Below are positions 52,047 through 62,088 of a stretch of 64,000 nt of DNA, piece by piece. Source of the stretch: Sulfopaludibacter sp035606355. GTDB lineage: Bacteria > Acidobacteriota > Terriglobia > Bryobacterales > Bryobacteraceae. The stretch spans positions 1 to 64,000 of the forward strand of contig DATNFO010000030.1 of assembly GCA_035606355.1 (NCBI GenBank), written 5' to 3'. The notes beneath the pieces are model-generated. The model saw only the letters and a list, made by a program, of their open reading frames with translations, did not search any database and was not told the origin of the DNA. The position numbers and the translations under genes are program-made. Position 1 is the stretch's first letter. The number at the start of each line of letters is the position of its first letter.

Positions 52047-53795
52047 TCAAGGCAGGTGAGGCATAGGACGAATTGCCGAACAGGGCACCATGCCGGCGCC
52101 TTCTTTGAGGCAGTAGGAACGATCGGCGTCGAAGTTGGTGACCGTGTCGATCGCCCCTGACGGCCAGAAGACTTCAACTTTATCGGCGCGGGAATGGCCG
52201 GCAAGCCCGAAGTGCAGGCGGAGATCGTTCTGCGACAGGTAACTGCCGGAACTGCGCACTTCGTCGGTTTGGACGAGGCTCCCGGCGGTAATTCGGACGC
52301 GGGCATTCAGAGCCAGCCTGTTGCTCTTAGTTCCACCGAGTTCGAATTCAATCCAGTGGTTGTGGGGGCCTCCCTGGGGACGGAAGATTACGGGCTCTCC
52401 CTCGAGATTCTCGACTACCACTTCCTGGACGCCGTCATTAAAGAGGTCGCCGATCGCGAGTCCCCGGCCCACGCGGGGAACTTTGAGTGCGGGCCCGACC
52501 TGGTCGCTGATATCGCGGAAGGTGCCGTCTCGCTGATTGAGGAAGAGTTGGCCGGGCTCGCGGTAGAAGACGCCGATCTTGGCATTGTCAACCTGTGGGT
52601 ATACGTGGCCGTTGACGGCGATGAGATCGAGCCAGCCATCGTTATCGATGTCATAGAAGGAGTCGCCCCAGCCGACGACGTGGGTCGTGGCGCGGGCGAT
52701 GTTGGAGATGTTAGAGACGTCGGTAAAAGTCAGGTTGCCGTCGTTGCGGAAGAGTTGCAGATATTGCTCACTGAAGTGCGTAATGGCGATGGAGGGGAGC
52801 TGTTTGTGCAGGTAATCGCCGAGAGCGACTCCCATGTTTGCCAGGGCCCTCCCGTTTTCTTCGAGCGCCACCCCGGCCTGAAAGGCGATTTCAGTGAACC
52901 GGCCTTTGCCGTTATTTTGATAGAGGTAATTCTGGGCTCCGTCGTTGGCGACGAAAAGGTCGGGTTTGCCATCGTTGTCGAAGTCCGACCAGACTGCGGT
53001 GAGGCCTAGAAGGTTCTGCGGATCGTCGACGCCGGCCTGTTTCGAGACGTCGGTGAAGGTGCGGTTGCCATTGTTGTGGTAGAGGTTATCGGGCGAGCCT
53101 TTGAGACCGGCGGGGCCGCACTGGACCTTGATGTTGTGATAGGTACAGGTCACCATGGAGCCGAAAGCGGGGAGGTCGTGGAGATCGTAGGCGGCGTAGT
53201 GTGAGACGAACAGGTCGGGCAGGCCATCGCCGTCGTAATCGCCGAACGCCGCGCCCATGGCCCACTTGGTGTCACCGGCGAGTCCGGCCTCCTGGGTGGC
53301 GTTGGTGAACGTGCCGTTGCCATTGTTGCGGTACAGGACGAGGCCGCCGAAACAGGTCACCAGCATGTCGGGCCAGCCGTCGTTGTCGTAATCACCGACT
53401 ACGGCGCCGTTGGCCCAGCAGGGATATGTTACGCCCGCCTTGTCGGACACATCGGTAAAGGTGCCGTCATGGTTGTTGTGAAAGAGGGCGCTGCGGGCCT
53501 TCTTTCCGGCCAACTGCATGTCGACATCGGGGGAGTTGGTGAAGTAGATATCAGGCCAGCCATCGCGATCGTAGTCGATGACGGCGACCCCGCCGCTCAT
53601 GGATTCGACGATGTATTTCTTGTCGGGGGAAGCGAGGTGGTTGAAGTGGATCTTGGTGGAAGCGGTGATGTCCGCGAGCTGGGGGAGCGCAGCGGCAGAA
53701 GGTGTATTGGCGCGCTGGGCATAGAGGCAGAATCCCAGGAGGGAGACGCTCAGGAGGGCGCGGGCGCGGCGGACGTATTGGGCGCGGGAGGGCAT
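52047..53795 (-). CDS. CRTAC1-like protein: FG-GAP/VCBS repeats with ASPIC/UnbV domain
   Basis: 582 aa. Signal peptide at about 1-26. Repeated Ca-binding blade motifs of the form D-x-D-x-D-G-x-x-D (YDRDGWPDIYF, YDNDGWPDMLV, YDGDGLPDLFV, FDNDGKPDLFV, IDNDGWLDLIA) build an integrin-like propeller. Residues about 490-560 are the ASPIC/UnbV module (RVRITAGSLVQTDEVRSSGSYLSQNDLRLHFGL and VEVFWPSGAIDTV). This CRTAC1-like layout is very common in Acidobacteria and Planctomycetes; the role is unproven, perhaps in surface glycan binding. It starts 1 bp after the TPR gene stop, so the two are one operon. Confidence 0.9.
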   Translation of the reverse strand: MPSRAQYVRRARALLSVSLLGFCLYAQRANTPSAAALPQLADITASTKIHFNHLASPDKKYIVESMSGGVAVIDYDRDGWPDIYFTNSPDVDMQLAGKKARSALFHNNHDGTFTDVSDKAGVTYPCWANGAVVGDYDNDGWPDMLVTCFGGLVLYRNNGNGTFTNATQEAGLAGDTKWAMGAAFGDYDGDGLPDLFVSHYAAYDLHDLPAFGSMVTCTYHNIKVQCGPAGLKGSPDNLYHNNGNRTFTDVSKQAGVDDPQNLLGLTAVWSDFDNDGKPDLFVANDGAQNYLYQNNGKGRFTEIAFQAGVALEENGRALANMGVALGDYLHKQLPSIAITHFSEQYLQLFRNDGNLTFTDVSNISNIARATTHVVGWGDSFYDIDNDGWLDLIAVNGHVYPQVDNAKIGVFYREPGQLFLNQRDGTFRDISDQVGPALKVPRVGRGLAIGDLFNDGVQEVVVENLEGEPVIFRPQGGPHNHWIEFELGGTKSNRLALNARVRITAGSLVQTDEVRSSGSYLSQNDLRLHFGLAGHSRADKVEVFWPSGAIDTVTNFDADRSYCLKEGAGMVPCSAIRPMPHLP

Positions 53796-53796
53796 C

Positions 53797-54978
53797 TCAC
53801 CGGGGAACGGGCGGCGCGGCTAGCTGTTTGAAGACGTTGCCGATCTTGTTCTTCACGTCCTGGTAGTGCTTGAAGGCGTCCAATTCGCGCTGGGCGTCGG
53901 CGGTACGGCCGTCACGGCGGTAGAGATTGCTCAGGCGAAAGTGGGCGGCAATGTTGGTGGGGTCGTCGTGGATGGCGCTCTCGAGGAGGGAGATGGCGTC
54001 GGCCGTGCGGTTGGTAGAAATCAGGACGGTGGCCAAGCCGGTTTTGGCTTCCGAATCCCTGGGCTGGAGGGCGAGAGCCTTGCGGTAGCCTTCCTCGGCG
54101 GCTTTGAAATCGCCTTTCGCGGAGAGGACGGCTCCCAGCTGCCGCCAGGCCAAGGCGTCGTTCTGATTGAGCTTGATGGCCGCTCTGTATTCGGCTTCGG
54201 CCTGTGCGTTGAAAGCGGGATCGGAAGAGGCCCGCAGTTGTTCGGCAAGTTCGAAGTGAGCGCCGGGGAGCGCCGGATTGAGCTTCAGAGCTTCGCGGTA
54301 TTGAGCGACGGAACTGGCGTGATCTCCCTGGCGGCCGAGTTCACCGGCCATGATCATGTGCATCTCGGCGGAATCGGGCGCGGCGACCATCAAGGTAAGC
54401 AGGCTCTGGTCGATTAGCTGGCGGGAAAGCTGATAGGTGACCAGCAGGATCTGCGGATTCTGCGGTGCAGCTTCCCGGAGTTTTCCGGCGACTGCGAGGG
54501 CTTTCTCAAATTGGGAAGCGGCGGCATAAAGCTCGATCAATTCGAGGCCGGACTGGAGCTGAACCTTCTGGTCATCGAGCGTGGACAGGGCGTGCTCGAG
54601 GTGGGTCTGGGCATCAGTGGTATTGCCGGTGCGCTTCTCGGCGATTCCCAGGAGAGCTTCCAGGCGGGAAAGGCCGGCCTGCATATCGAGGGCCGCGCGA
54701 AGGTGCGGCACCGATTCGGTGAAGTCGCCCTGGAAGAACAGGAGCACCCCGAGGTTCGCCTGGCCGTTGAGGTTCTTGGGGTCGAACGTGACGATTTCGC
54801 GGAGGAGGGGGATGGCGACCTGCGGTTTCTGCTCCTGAAGCGCCTTTTGCACCTGCTGTTCGAGGGCGGCTATTTTCTGCGGCACGCTTTGGGCATCCTG
54901 GCCCATCAGCGCGATCGACGGCAGCAAGGCAATAACTACGCGTAATACCGGAATAGCCACGTGCCCCAGGTATAGCAC
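53797..54978 (-). CDS. TPR-repeat protein, exported
   Basis: 393 aa. The N terminus (VLRVVIALLPSIALMG) is a signal peptide. An alternative GTG start at 54960 has GGGG upstream and gives a tighter signal. About eight TPR units follow with the usual W/L-G-Y-A-F-A-P spacing (KNLNGQANLGVLLFFQGDFTESVPHLRAAL; DALAWRQLGAVLSAKGDFKAAEEGYRKALAL; NIAAHFRLSNLYRRDGRTADAQRELDAF). It should serve as a periplasmic scaffold. It is encoded just before the CRTAC1-like protein, a pairing repeated in many acidobacteria, so they probably work as partners. Confidence 0.85.
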   Translation of the reverse strand: MLYLGHVAIPVLRVVIALLPSIALMGQDAQSVPQKIAALEQQVQKALQEQKPQVAIPLLREIVTFDPKNLNGQANLGVLLFFQGDFTESVPHLRAALDMQAGLSRLEALLGIAEKRTGNTTDAQTHLEHALSTLDDQKVQLQSGLELIELYAAASQFEKALAVAGKLREAAPQNPQILLVTYQLSRQLIDQSLLTLMVAAPDSAEMHMIMAGELGRQGDHASSVAQYREALKLNPALPGAHFELAEQLRASSDPAFNAQAEAEYRAAIKLNQNDALAWRQLGAVLSAKGDFKAAEEGYRKALALQPRDSEAKTGLATVLISTNRTADAISLLESAIHDDPTNIAAHFRLSNLYRRDGRTADAQRELDAFKHYQDVKNKIGNVFKQLAAPPVPR

Positions 54979-55127
54979 GGAATGCGCCAGGGGGCGCAGA
55001 CTGGTGCAACTTCAACAAGCATGGGCGGACGCATTTCGCGGCGAGTCCGCTGCTTCAGAACCGGGGATGCCCGAAATTGCAAGTAGAAGCACAGTAGATG
55101 TAATCGCACTTCGGGAGTGCGGCTGAA

Positions 55128-55550
55128 ATGGCGGCACGAATGGTCAGCGATTGGGTGGAGGCGGTGCTAAAGTGCGATTCAGCAACGGCCAGCTTGCTTT
55201 TCGAGGAAAGCCGGGAGTTTCCGATCAGATACACTCGGGATTTAAATCAAGCTCGCGCTTGGTTGTTGGCTCAATCCGGCAATGCACCGTACGCCGGCAA
55301 GTGCGGCCTCGTTGCCAGTTCAGGCGCATTGCGCTTGCGAGCTTATGGCCTCGAGGTGTCCTCCGGATTTCGGCTCGGCTTTCAACATGAAGATTGGTTT
55401 CTTGCGGGAGGCGACGATGTCCGTTCAGCCGCAGCACTCGAAGTCTGCGCCAGTGAATTCGAGTGCCAGGGACTGGAACTCGATTGGGTTGGAGTTTGTC
55501 TAGGAGGCGATCTAGGGTTTGATCCGAGTTCGGGGTGCGCATTCCGATAA
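55128..55550 (+). pseudogene. DUF2075/Schlafen-like DNA/RNA helicase fragment
   Basis: One open frame of 140 codons holds the C-terminal helicase part: FPIRYTRDLNQARAWLL; GLVASSGALRLRAYGLEVSS; then ASEFECQGLELDWVGVCLGGDL, the family's motif VI-like segment (the usual form is TEFE-x-QGLELDW). The N-terminal ATPase core is missing, and the C terminus is cut by the IS21-type element that begins at 55551. It is on the opposite strand from the DISARM-like genes on the other side of the IS. Confidence 0.6.
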
Positions 55551-55702
55551 TGTCGATCAGCCATTCCGATCTGATGCCGATCAGAACGGAGCGAAGCGAC
55601 GCAGGGCTCTCTCAGTTTGAAATAGTGATCGACATCCGTCAAGAGTTTTGCTGGTTTTCGTCGGGGCGACTCATCGGAAATTTCCCTTTTGCGCCTCTCC
55701 GT

Positions 55703-55759
55703 GTTTTTGGCCGCTGACGGAAGGAGCCCGTAGGGCGACTGGAGTTAGCGGCCAAAAAC
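55703..55759. terminator. Long hairpin near IS left end
   Basis: GTTTTTGGCCGCT at 55703-55715 pairs perfectly with AGCGGCCAAAAAC at 55747-55759 (13-bp stem, 31-base loop). It lies just past the istB stop on the minus strand and may end istAB transcription or shield the element from readthrough. Confidence 0.4.
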
Positions 55760-55776
55760 AACCGGCGGCCGCCCCG

Positions 55777-56530
55777 CTACTCGCCCTTTTTGCCATTGCG
55801 GCCTTTCAGCTTCCGGATCGATTCGCCTTGTAACTCGATGCGGTGAGCCCCATGCACCAGCCGATCCAAGATGCTGTCCGCCACGGTGGCGTCTCCGATC
55901 TGTGCGTGCCACTTCGCGATCGGCAGTTGGCTGGTAAGGAGGGTTGACCTAGTCAGGTAGCGCTCGTCGCAGATCTCCAGAAACGCGCGGCGCTCCGCTT
56001 CGGCCATTCGGCGCCATCGCCCAGTCGTCGACGATCAGCACGTCTACCTGTCCCAAGGCCCGTAGCTTCTTGCCATAGCTGCCGTCAGCCCGTCCCAGTT
56101 CGAGCTCCCGAAAGAGCTGCGCCGCGGTGACGAAGTAAGCAGTGAACCCATCACGGCACGCCTTCTGGCCAAACGCACGCGCCAGGAAAGTCTTTCCGAT
56201 CCCGGTCGGGCCGATTAGGAAGATGTGTTGGTGGCGGCGTACCCAGTCCGAGTCCTGAATCAGCGGGCGGATTACCTGCTTGTCCAGGCCACGCGCCGCG
56301 CGGAAATCGATGTCCTCAATGCAGGCTGGGCCTTGCAGCCGGCCATCTCTGAGCCGCCGCTCCAAGGCCCGGTTCTGCCGCCAGTTCCACTGCCGGTCCA
56401 CCAGCAACGCAAATCGCTCTTCAAAGCTCAGCTGCGTCGATTGCGGATCTTCCTGTTGCTGCGCGAAAGCGTCGGCCATCCCGCGCATGCGCATGGTGTA
56501 CAACTTTTCTATCGTTTGTTGGTTGAGCAT
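55777..56530 (-). pseudogene. istB: IstB helper ATPase, frameshifted
   Basis: The first frame (56530 down to about 56008) gives the IstB N terminus and P-loop (FLIGPTGIGKTFLARAF) and runs to Walker B (VLIVDDWAMAP). There one extra A shifts the frame. The proper continuation MAEAERRAFLEICDERYLTRSTLLTSQLPIAKWHAQIGD and ADSILDRLVHGAHRIELQGESIRK lies in the other frame, to 55777. As read, the protein lacks the C-terminal sensor and arginine-finger region. If the indel is a sequencing error, istB is intact. Overlaps the regulatory end of istA by 15 bp spacing. Confidence 0.85.
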
Positions 56531-56545
56531 AGTTCTCCTTGTTGT

Positions 56546-58123
56546 CTACGGAATCACCGGAGGATCGGCCTCCGGAGGGGAATCGAAGTAATCGGCGCCA
56601 CGGATGTTGTCGTGGTCCACGGCAGTCTGGGCGGACGGATCGCCCGGCATCGGCAGCCGGTCGAGCTGGTTCTTCAGGATTGAGTCCATGCTCTGGAAGT
56701 TGTAGGCCCGTGCCCGCAAGCAGCGCCGCGCTGCCGCTTCCATGCGCTCGGCAGGATGGACCTTCGCCAACCGCAGAATCCCCAAACACGACCGAAAGCC
56801 CTGCTCCGGATGCCGCTTGGCCGCCAGAATCGCTTCCACCAGTTGGCCGGTGCACGGCCCAGTCTGCTGGGCCTCTTCGATCAGTCGCGAGGGCGTGCGC
56901 CCCAAATACTTCTGGTGCGACTTGGGCCTGTGCTCGGTCAGCGTCGTGGCTTTTCCTGCCTCATAGGAGCGGACATGGGACGCCACCCGCATCCCGCGGT
57001 GTAGGATCTCCACGGTCTCACCCGTCAGGTGTACATCCAGTTCCTGGTGGACCAGCGCGTAGGGCACGCTGTAGAAGTGCCGCTCGACTTCGAGGTGATA
57101 GTCGATATTGACGCGCGCGGTTTCCCATTCTCCGAACTGGTAGCGCGTGGCCGGCAGCGGCTTCAGTGCCGGCCTGTCCAGTTGCGCGAATAAGGTGGCC
57201 CGGCTGCCTGCACGCTTTCGGAACGGCCGCTGGTTTAACCGCAGCAGCAACTCGGCGATGGCCTGGTTGACTTCGGCGAGCGAGAAAAACTTGCGCTTGC
57301 GCAACGCGGCAACGATCCAGCGCTGGACTACCTGAACCCCCACCTCGGCCTTGGCTTTATCCCTGGCGCGATACGGCCGCGCCGGAATGATCGCCACGCC
57401 ATAGTGCTCCCCCAGGTCCCGATAGGTCGGGTTCAAATCCGGCTCGTAATAGCTGGGATGCGTGACGGCGCTCTTCAAGTTATCCGGCACCACGACTTCG
57501 CTCACGCCGCCGAAAAACTCGAAGGCTCTCTGATGCGAACCGATCCAGTTCCGCAGATCCTGCCCGGTCGTGGCTTCCGCGAAGGTATAGCTGCTGGCGC
57601 CCAGCACGGCCACAAAGACGGCGGCCGCGTGCACGTCGCCGCTTTGCGGATCGTGGATCGGTATCGTGGCGCCGGCGTAGTCGACGAACATCTTCTCGCC
57701 GGCGCGGTGCTCCTGCCGTAGAACCATGTCCAGCTTTTTCAGCCAACGCCGGTAGAGTTCGCAGAACCGGCTATAGCCATAGCCCTCGGGGTTGCTCTCG
57801 CGTCCTTCCTGCCAGACCAGTTGCAGCGTCAGATCCTTGTGCCTCTGCAGGTCTTCATGGACCTTGGTCCAATCCGGCTCCGGATGTTTCCGCCAAACCG
57901 AGGGAGCGGGACGCTGCGGAAACAACGCCTGCTCGAGCTGTTGCTCGCCCCAGTTGTCCGGCAACGGCCATCTGACGCCAGCCGCTTGCGCGGCGGACAC
58001 GTATCCGTGGACGGTGCTTAGAGAAATGGAACAACTGCGGGCGATCTGATGCTGGCTCAACCCGAGGGAATGGAGCCGCAGAACTTCCTTCAACTTGCGC
58101 ATGGTCAGCCTCTTCTGTGGCAA
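56546..58123 (-). CDS. istA: IS21-family transposase IstA
   Basis: 525 aa, full length. N-terminal helix-turn-helix (MRKLKEVLRLHSLGLSQHQIARSCSISLSTVHGYV). RVE/DDE integrase core with FVDYAGATI (first Asp), VVPDNLKSAV (second Asp) and a Glu in the KAKAEVGVQVVQRWI helix. The C-terminal domain contains VNIDYHLEVERHFYSVPYAL, as usual for IstA. With istB it moves the element; the istB frameshift suggests this copy may be stuck. Encoded directly upstream of istB. Confidence 0.93.
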   Translation of the reverse strand: MPQKRLTMRKLKEVLRLHSLGLSQHQIARSCSISLSTVHGYVSAAQAAGVRWPLPDNWGEQQLEQALFPQRPAPSVWRKHPEPDWTKVHEDLQRHKDLTLQLVWQEGRESNPEGYGYSRFCELYRRWLKKLDMVLRQEHRAGEKMFVDYAGATIPIHDPQSGDVHAAAVFVAVLGASSYTFAEATTGQDLRNWIGSHQRAFEFFGGVSEVVVPDNLKSAVTHPSYYEPDLNPTYRDLGEHYGVAIIPARPYRARDKAKAEVGVQVVQRWIVAALRKRKFFSLAEVNQAIAELLLRLNQRPFRKRAGSRATLFAQLDRPALKPLPATRYQFGEWETARVNIDYHLEVERHFYSVPYALVHQELDVHLTGETVEILHRGMRVASHVRSYEAGKATTLTEHRPKSHQKYLGRTPSRLIEEAQQTGPCTGQLVEAILAAKRHPEQGFRSCLGILRLAKVHPAERMEAAARRCLRARAYNFQSMDSILKNQLDRLPMPGDPSAQTAVDHDNIRGADYFDSPPEADPPVIP

Positions 58124-58302
58124 CTGGGAATCTCCACTTTTCAGTGGAGTCCAGTCGCCACGGCTGCCCTACGCCGTCATTCCAATCTCATGCCGATCAC
58201 CGTTCCGAACTACAGCCGTAAAACCGATCGGCATCAGTTCGGAACACTGATCGGCATCACTTCGGAATCGTGATCGACATCAGTTCGGAACGCTGATCGA
58301 CA

Positions 58303-61300
58303 TCCCCCGGAATCCGCAGCCCTGCCAAGTTGTTCCTTCCAGAGCGGAGCGTAGCCATCATGGTTACATGTGAGTCGTAGCGCAGCGTGCGCTACAAAGG
58401 CGGATGCTACCGTTGGTAGTGGAAGAGATTCCACGATAAAGAGACTAAGGTTCGCCCCTGCCCTCAACCGTGCCATATAGTCAAACGTAAGTGTGTTCGC
58501 GATGCCCACAACGATCAAGGCCCTGCTATTAGGCCGTGAAAACGGCGTGCGCTCCGGTGCCAGAACCGAATGGGCAAATACGACCCCAGGTTGGTGAAGT
58601 GCAAAAACGGCGGTTCGTTCGTTGCTAGCGGACGAGACATTCCGGAATCCAAACCGAAAGAAAGCCGCCGCTTTGAGCAGGTTATCTCTGTCCCTTAACC
58701 GTTCGATGGGTACCGAGTTGATTGGAGGGTCTCCCCAGCGATCATCGAACTGCCAAAATGTCTTGCCCTCAGCCAGCAGGAGGTGCCCCTTTCCTAATAG
58801 TGCTTTGTAATTGCACGGATCGCGGTAGTCGATCGTTGTCGGAAGGGGCGAGAATCGCCACGAATCCTTGGACTTGTTCAATTCGACCGCGAGCCCAATA
58901 CCGGATTCGAGACAGAAATCCTTGACCAGCTTCCCGTTCGTGTAGCAAGCACTACAAATTTCGGCGTCGATGCGCTGCTGGATCTCCGGGAACGCAAGAT
59001 ACTCCCCTCCTGTCTGCGTAATGAAATCCAATCCGTACGACAGGCGGGGCCTCTCTTGACTCTCGCCAAACAGCCATTCATCGTCATGCAGATAAAACGC
59101 GCACGAAATCGTCTCAGTTCGGCGGCCCGCTTCGGCAACGATAACAGCGAATTTGAAGCTCCTGTGGATCTCAAACAGCTTCTTTTTGTTCTCAAACGAG
59201 AAGCAGAGGCGAAGGCATAGGTTCTTGAGGTACAAGCGACGGATTCCGGTGGCCCCCTCGTTCGCGTGGAACGCGGAAGGGACGACGACGCCTGTGACAC
59301 CGAGCGGCCCGAGGAGTTGCTGGTCCCGCTCCATGAAGACGCGAAAGAGATCGAGGAATCTACCCGCCAGATCGCCATCGACGCTCACCTTCTGGTAACT
59401 GTACAGAGCATCAAAGATTCGTTTTTGCGCCTCGAAGCCCCCGATATATGCGGAGTATTCTCGAACGCGCTCCGGATCGTCAAGGACCCTCTTCTGGATT
59501 GCCTCACGCTCAGCTTTGGTTGTTGCGTCTAGAACGGAGATGTCGTACGAAGAGAACCACTCTTTCTCCTTGCTGGTCACGGTATCCCAAGGTGGATTCC
59601 CCAGAACTGCATCGAATCCGCGCCGATTGTTCGAATTCCCGTCTGGAAAAAACACCTCTGGAAATGCCAGATCGAAAGGCCAGACGCCGGAATCCGCCAG
59701 CGGATCATCTGGTGCCGCGACTGCGAGCGCGTGCCGCGCGATATCCACGTATTCCGTACCCGTGCCCTCGCCAGACATCAGCCGCCCAGCCCAGGAAGCC
59801 GCGACCGCGCGGAACGGCGCCAGCGCCGCATCAAGCTTGCGCTTCAAAGCCTCCTTTTTCTTGAGCTCCGCCAGCGACGTGCCGATGTCCGCCTCCAGAT
59901 CATTCACCAGCGACAGCGCCTCGGCCAGGGCGGCGCGGAACCGCTGGCGCAGGCCGTCGGCAAAGAGGCCCTCCAGCGGAGAGCGGTCGCGTGGGAATGT
60001 GAGCAGATGGTCGAATGACGGCCCAGTGAGCGAATCCCCCTCCACGAGCCGATGATTCAGGAACGTGAGCGGCAGGCCCTCGGCGTGGGCTTCGATCCAG
60101 AGGCAGAGCTTTGCCAATTCGACAGCGAGCTTGTTCTTGTCCACGCCGTACAGGCAATGCACCGCGACCAGCCGGCGGCAAAGCGCTTCCGCACGGCGCT
60201 GCGAAACGCCGGATTCGCCACCTTCCACCGCACGGCTGGGCAGGTAACTCAGCAACTCGCCATCCGGACCGGCGACAGCCATGACACGCCCGCGATACTT
60301 TTCGGCTTCGGCCAGCGCGGCCGCGCGCACTTCCGCGTCTACCGCTGCCTCGGCCCGTCTCTCGGCTGGGTTGGCGCGCAGGTCGCAGGCCTGACAGGCC
60401 TCGTACAGGCGCGCACCCAGGAAACGGCAGGCGTCCACCAGAAAGTGGCCACTCCCCATCGCTGGATCGAGCACCTTCAGCTTCAGAATGGCGACGGGAT
60501 TCGGGTCCTTCGGCGGGCTGATTTTATCCACCCGCGGCCCAAGTGTCTGTTCTACCAGGAAGCGGACGAAGCGGTTCGGGGTGTAATATGAACCGCTGGC
60601 CTTTCGCCCCAATCCGACGCGAAGGTAGAAGCGGCCGGGAGCAATCGCCCCCATCCACTCGATGCGTGTCCGGCCGCGAGAAGGCGCGGATTCCTCTTCG
60701 GATTCCTCCTGTTCCTCCTCGCCGCTTTCGTCCTCAGCGGATGGCGTCTTGTCGCGGTAGCGCTCGCCTTGGGCCGCTGGAACGACCACTTCGAGTTTCT
60801 GGCGCTTCAACCGGCAGAGGGGTTCGGTGGCGATGCCGGGCTCCAATTCGAGCAGGTTCTCGTAAACTCGGCCCAAGTCCTCCAATTCCAGTGAGCCGTA
60901 GTGCACGTACCGCCGCTCGCCACGGCCCGGTTCGGTCAGCAGAAGACGGTCGAGCAGGATAGCCACTGCGCGTTCGCCCCAGGCCAACTGCTGCAACAAC
61001 GGCGTGGCCTCTTCGCCAAAGAGCATACCGCCCAGCGGCGCCACGTGCAGCTCGCTCGCTTCCAAACCCCCGGAGAACATGCGAAAGAGCTGCCGGAGCC
61101 CGTCCTCCAGGAATGTGCCGGTATCTTCGCCGGATTCCAACACGGCACGGGCGACCGGGTGCAGCGCCTGGCCGGGAGAAAGGGTTTTGCGCCAAAGCGT
61201 GGACGAGGCGAACCGGAAACTGCGCGCCGGATCGTCCGTGGCTTCCATCTTGAGCAAAAACAGAAGGCGGTAGACCAGTATGAGGCCCTCATGCCAGAGG

Positions 61301-62077
61301 TCGCGGGCAAGCCGTGCGCGGTCCGGAAATGCGGCGAGCCGTCCTGCGTTGACAGGATGGTCCAGCACCTCCTGGGCGAATCGTTCCACCGCTTCGCGCG
61401 CCTGCTTGCGGAGGTCGCTCGTGACCCGCGACTGCTGGACGCGCGTTATCCAAAATGTCAGGCAGCGCTGCCATGCCACGTGGCTGCGCCAGCGCATACA
61501 GGAGACGGAATGCATCCGGAACTTCGCGGCTGCGCTTCCATTCAGGGTCGATCGGGATGACAACTTCAGATGGTGGCCGCGCCGGGTCGCCGATCACCAT
61601 GCGGATCTCGGCGTCGTTGGTCACGAGGCCCATGCGTTCGCCCGAGGCGAAGAGCACGCGGTTGGCGATCTGGACCCGGCTGAAGCGGTACGCAGCGCCG
61701 CGTCTGGCGGGGGCATCGAGGTCTTCATCGAAGCTGGCCGTCCACACGCGCAGCCGCGCATCGGCCTCGTTGATCAGGAGCCACCCGCCGTCTTCGTCGC
61801 CTTCGCGGGTCCGCACCTTACCGCCGTCCTCGATTCGCGCATAGCCCAGCCGTTCCATCAGCGGCTCGATTACTTGCCGCCGGATGCGCAGCGCGCCGTC
61901 GCTGGCGCCAATTCCCGCAGCCGGCGGCGGTAAACGGTCCAGAAATCCGCCAGCGCTCGGCCTTCCTCGCCCGTCGTCTTCGGCAGAAGGTCGAGCCGGT
62001 TTAGTTCTCGTTCGAGCTCGAACTCGACATACGGCTCCGGAAGCGCGGGGCCGCGAAAGTAGCACTCGGCCAGGAGT

Positions 62078-62088
<11 letters not shown>
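58303..62088 (-). pseudogene. Eco57I-type adenine methyltransferase (DrmMI-like), frameshifted and cut by IS21
   Basis: Reconstructed from three frames: start at 62088 (MPLRLLAECYF), shift near 61905, middle frame (LMERLGYARIEDGG) to about 61437, shift, then the long frame. Together they give about 1,260 codons. SAM-binding motif I is LDPAMGSGHFLV; catalytic motif IV is VLGNPPWDTV, an N6-adenine methylase of the Eco57I/type IIG superfamily. A Glu-rich linker (about 60,680-60,740) precedes the core. The C terminus ends at the IS21 edge after WKEQLG, losing an estimated 70-90 residues. It starts within the stop region of an SNF2-type helicase. That order (helicase then large MTase) is that of drmD-drmMI in class 1 DISARM. 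Confidence 0.7.

Larger units (their letters stand above)
55551..58302 (-). mobile_element. IS21-family insertion sequence
   Basis: 2.75-kb element carrying istA and istB on the minus strand. Termini are TGTCGATCAG (55551-55560) and its inverse CTGATCGACA (58293-58302), with 5'-TG...CA-3' as in IS21. The right end has a 23-bp motif repeated three times plus a partial copy (58226-58302; unit GATCGRCATCASTTCGGAAnnnT), as expected for multiple transposase-binding sites. The left end has similar but fewer repeats. No clear target duplication flanks it, so one side was probably rearranged after insertion. It interrupts a methyltransferase gene at 58303. Confidence 0.8.

Noticed and set aside
52194..53009. 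271-codon plus-strand frame
   Set aside because: Antisense to the FG-GAP/ASPIC gene; its acidic, Val-rich character mirrors the calcium-binding repeats on the real strand.
58226..58302. Short CRISPR-like array
   Set aside because: Repeats are 23-bp contiguous units without spacers and end at the IS terminus; they are transposase-binding iterons.
61870..62065. Separate small gene at the start of the methyltransferase
   Set aside because: Both short frames there continue the methyltransferase homology; they are pieces of one frameshifted gene.
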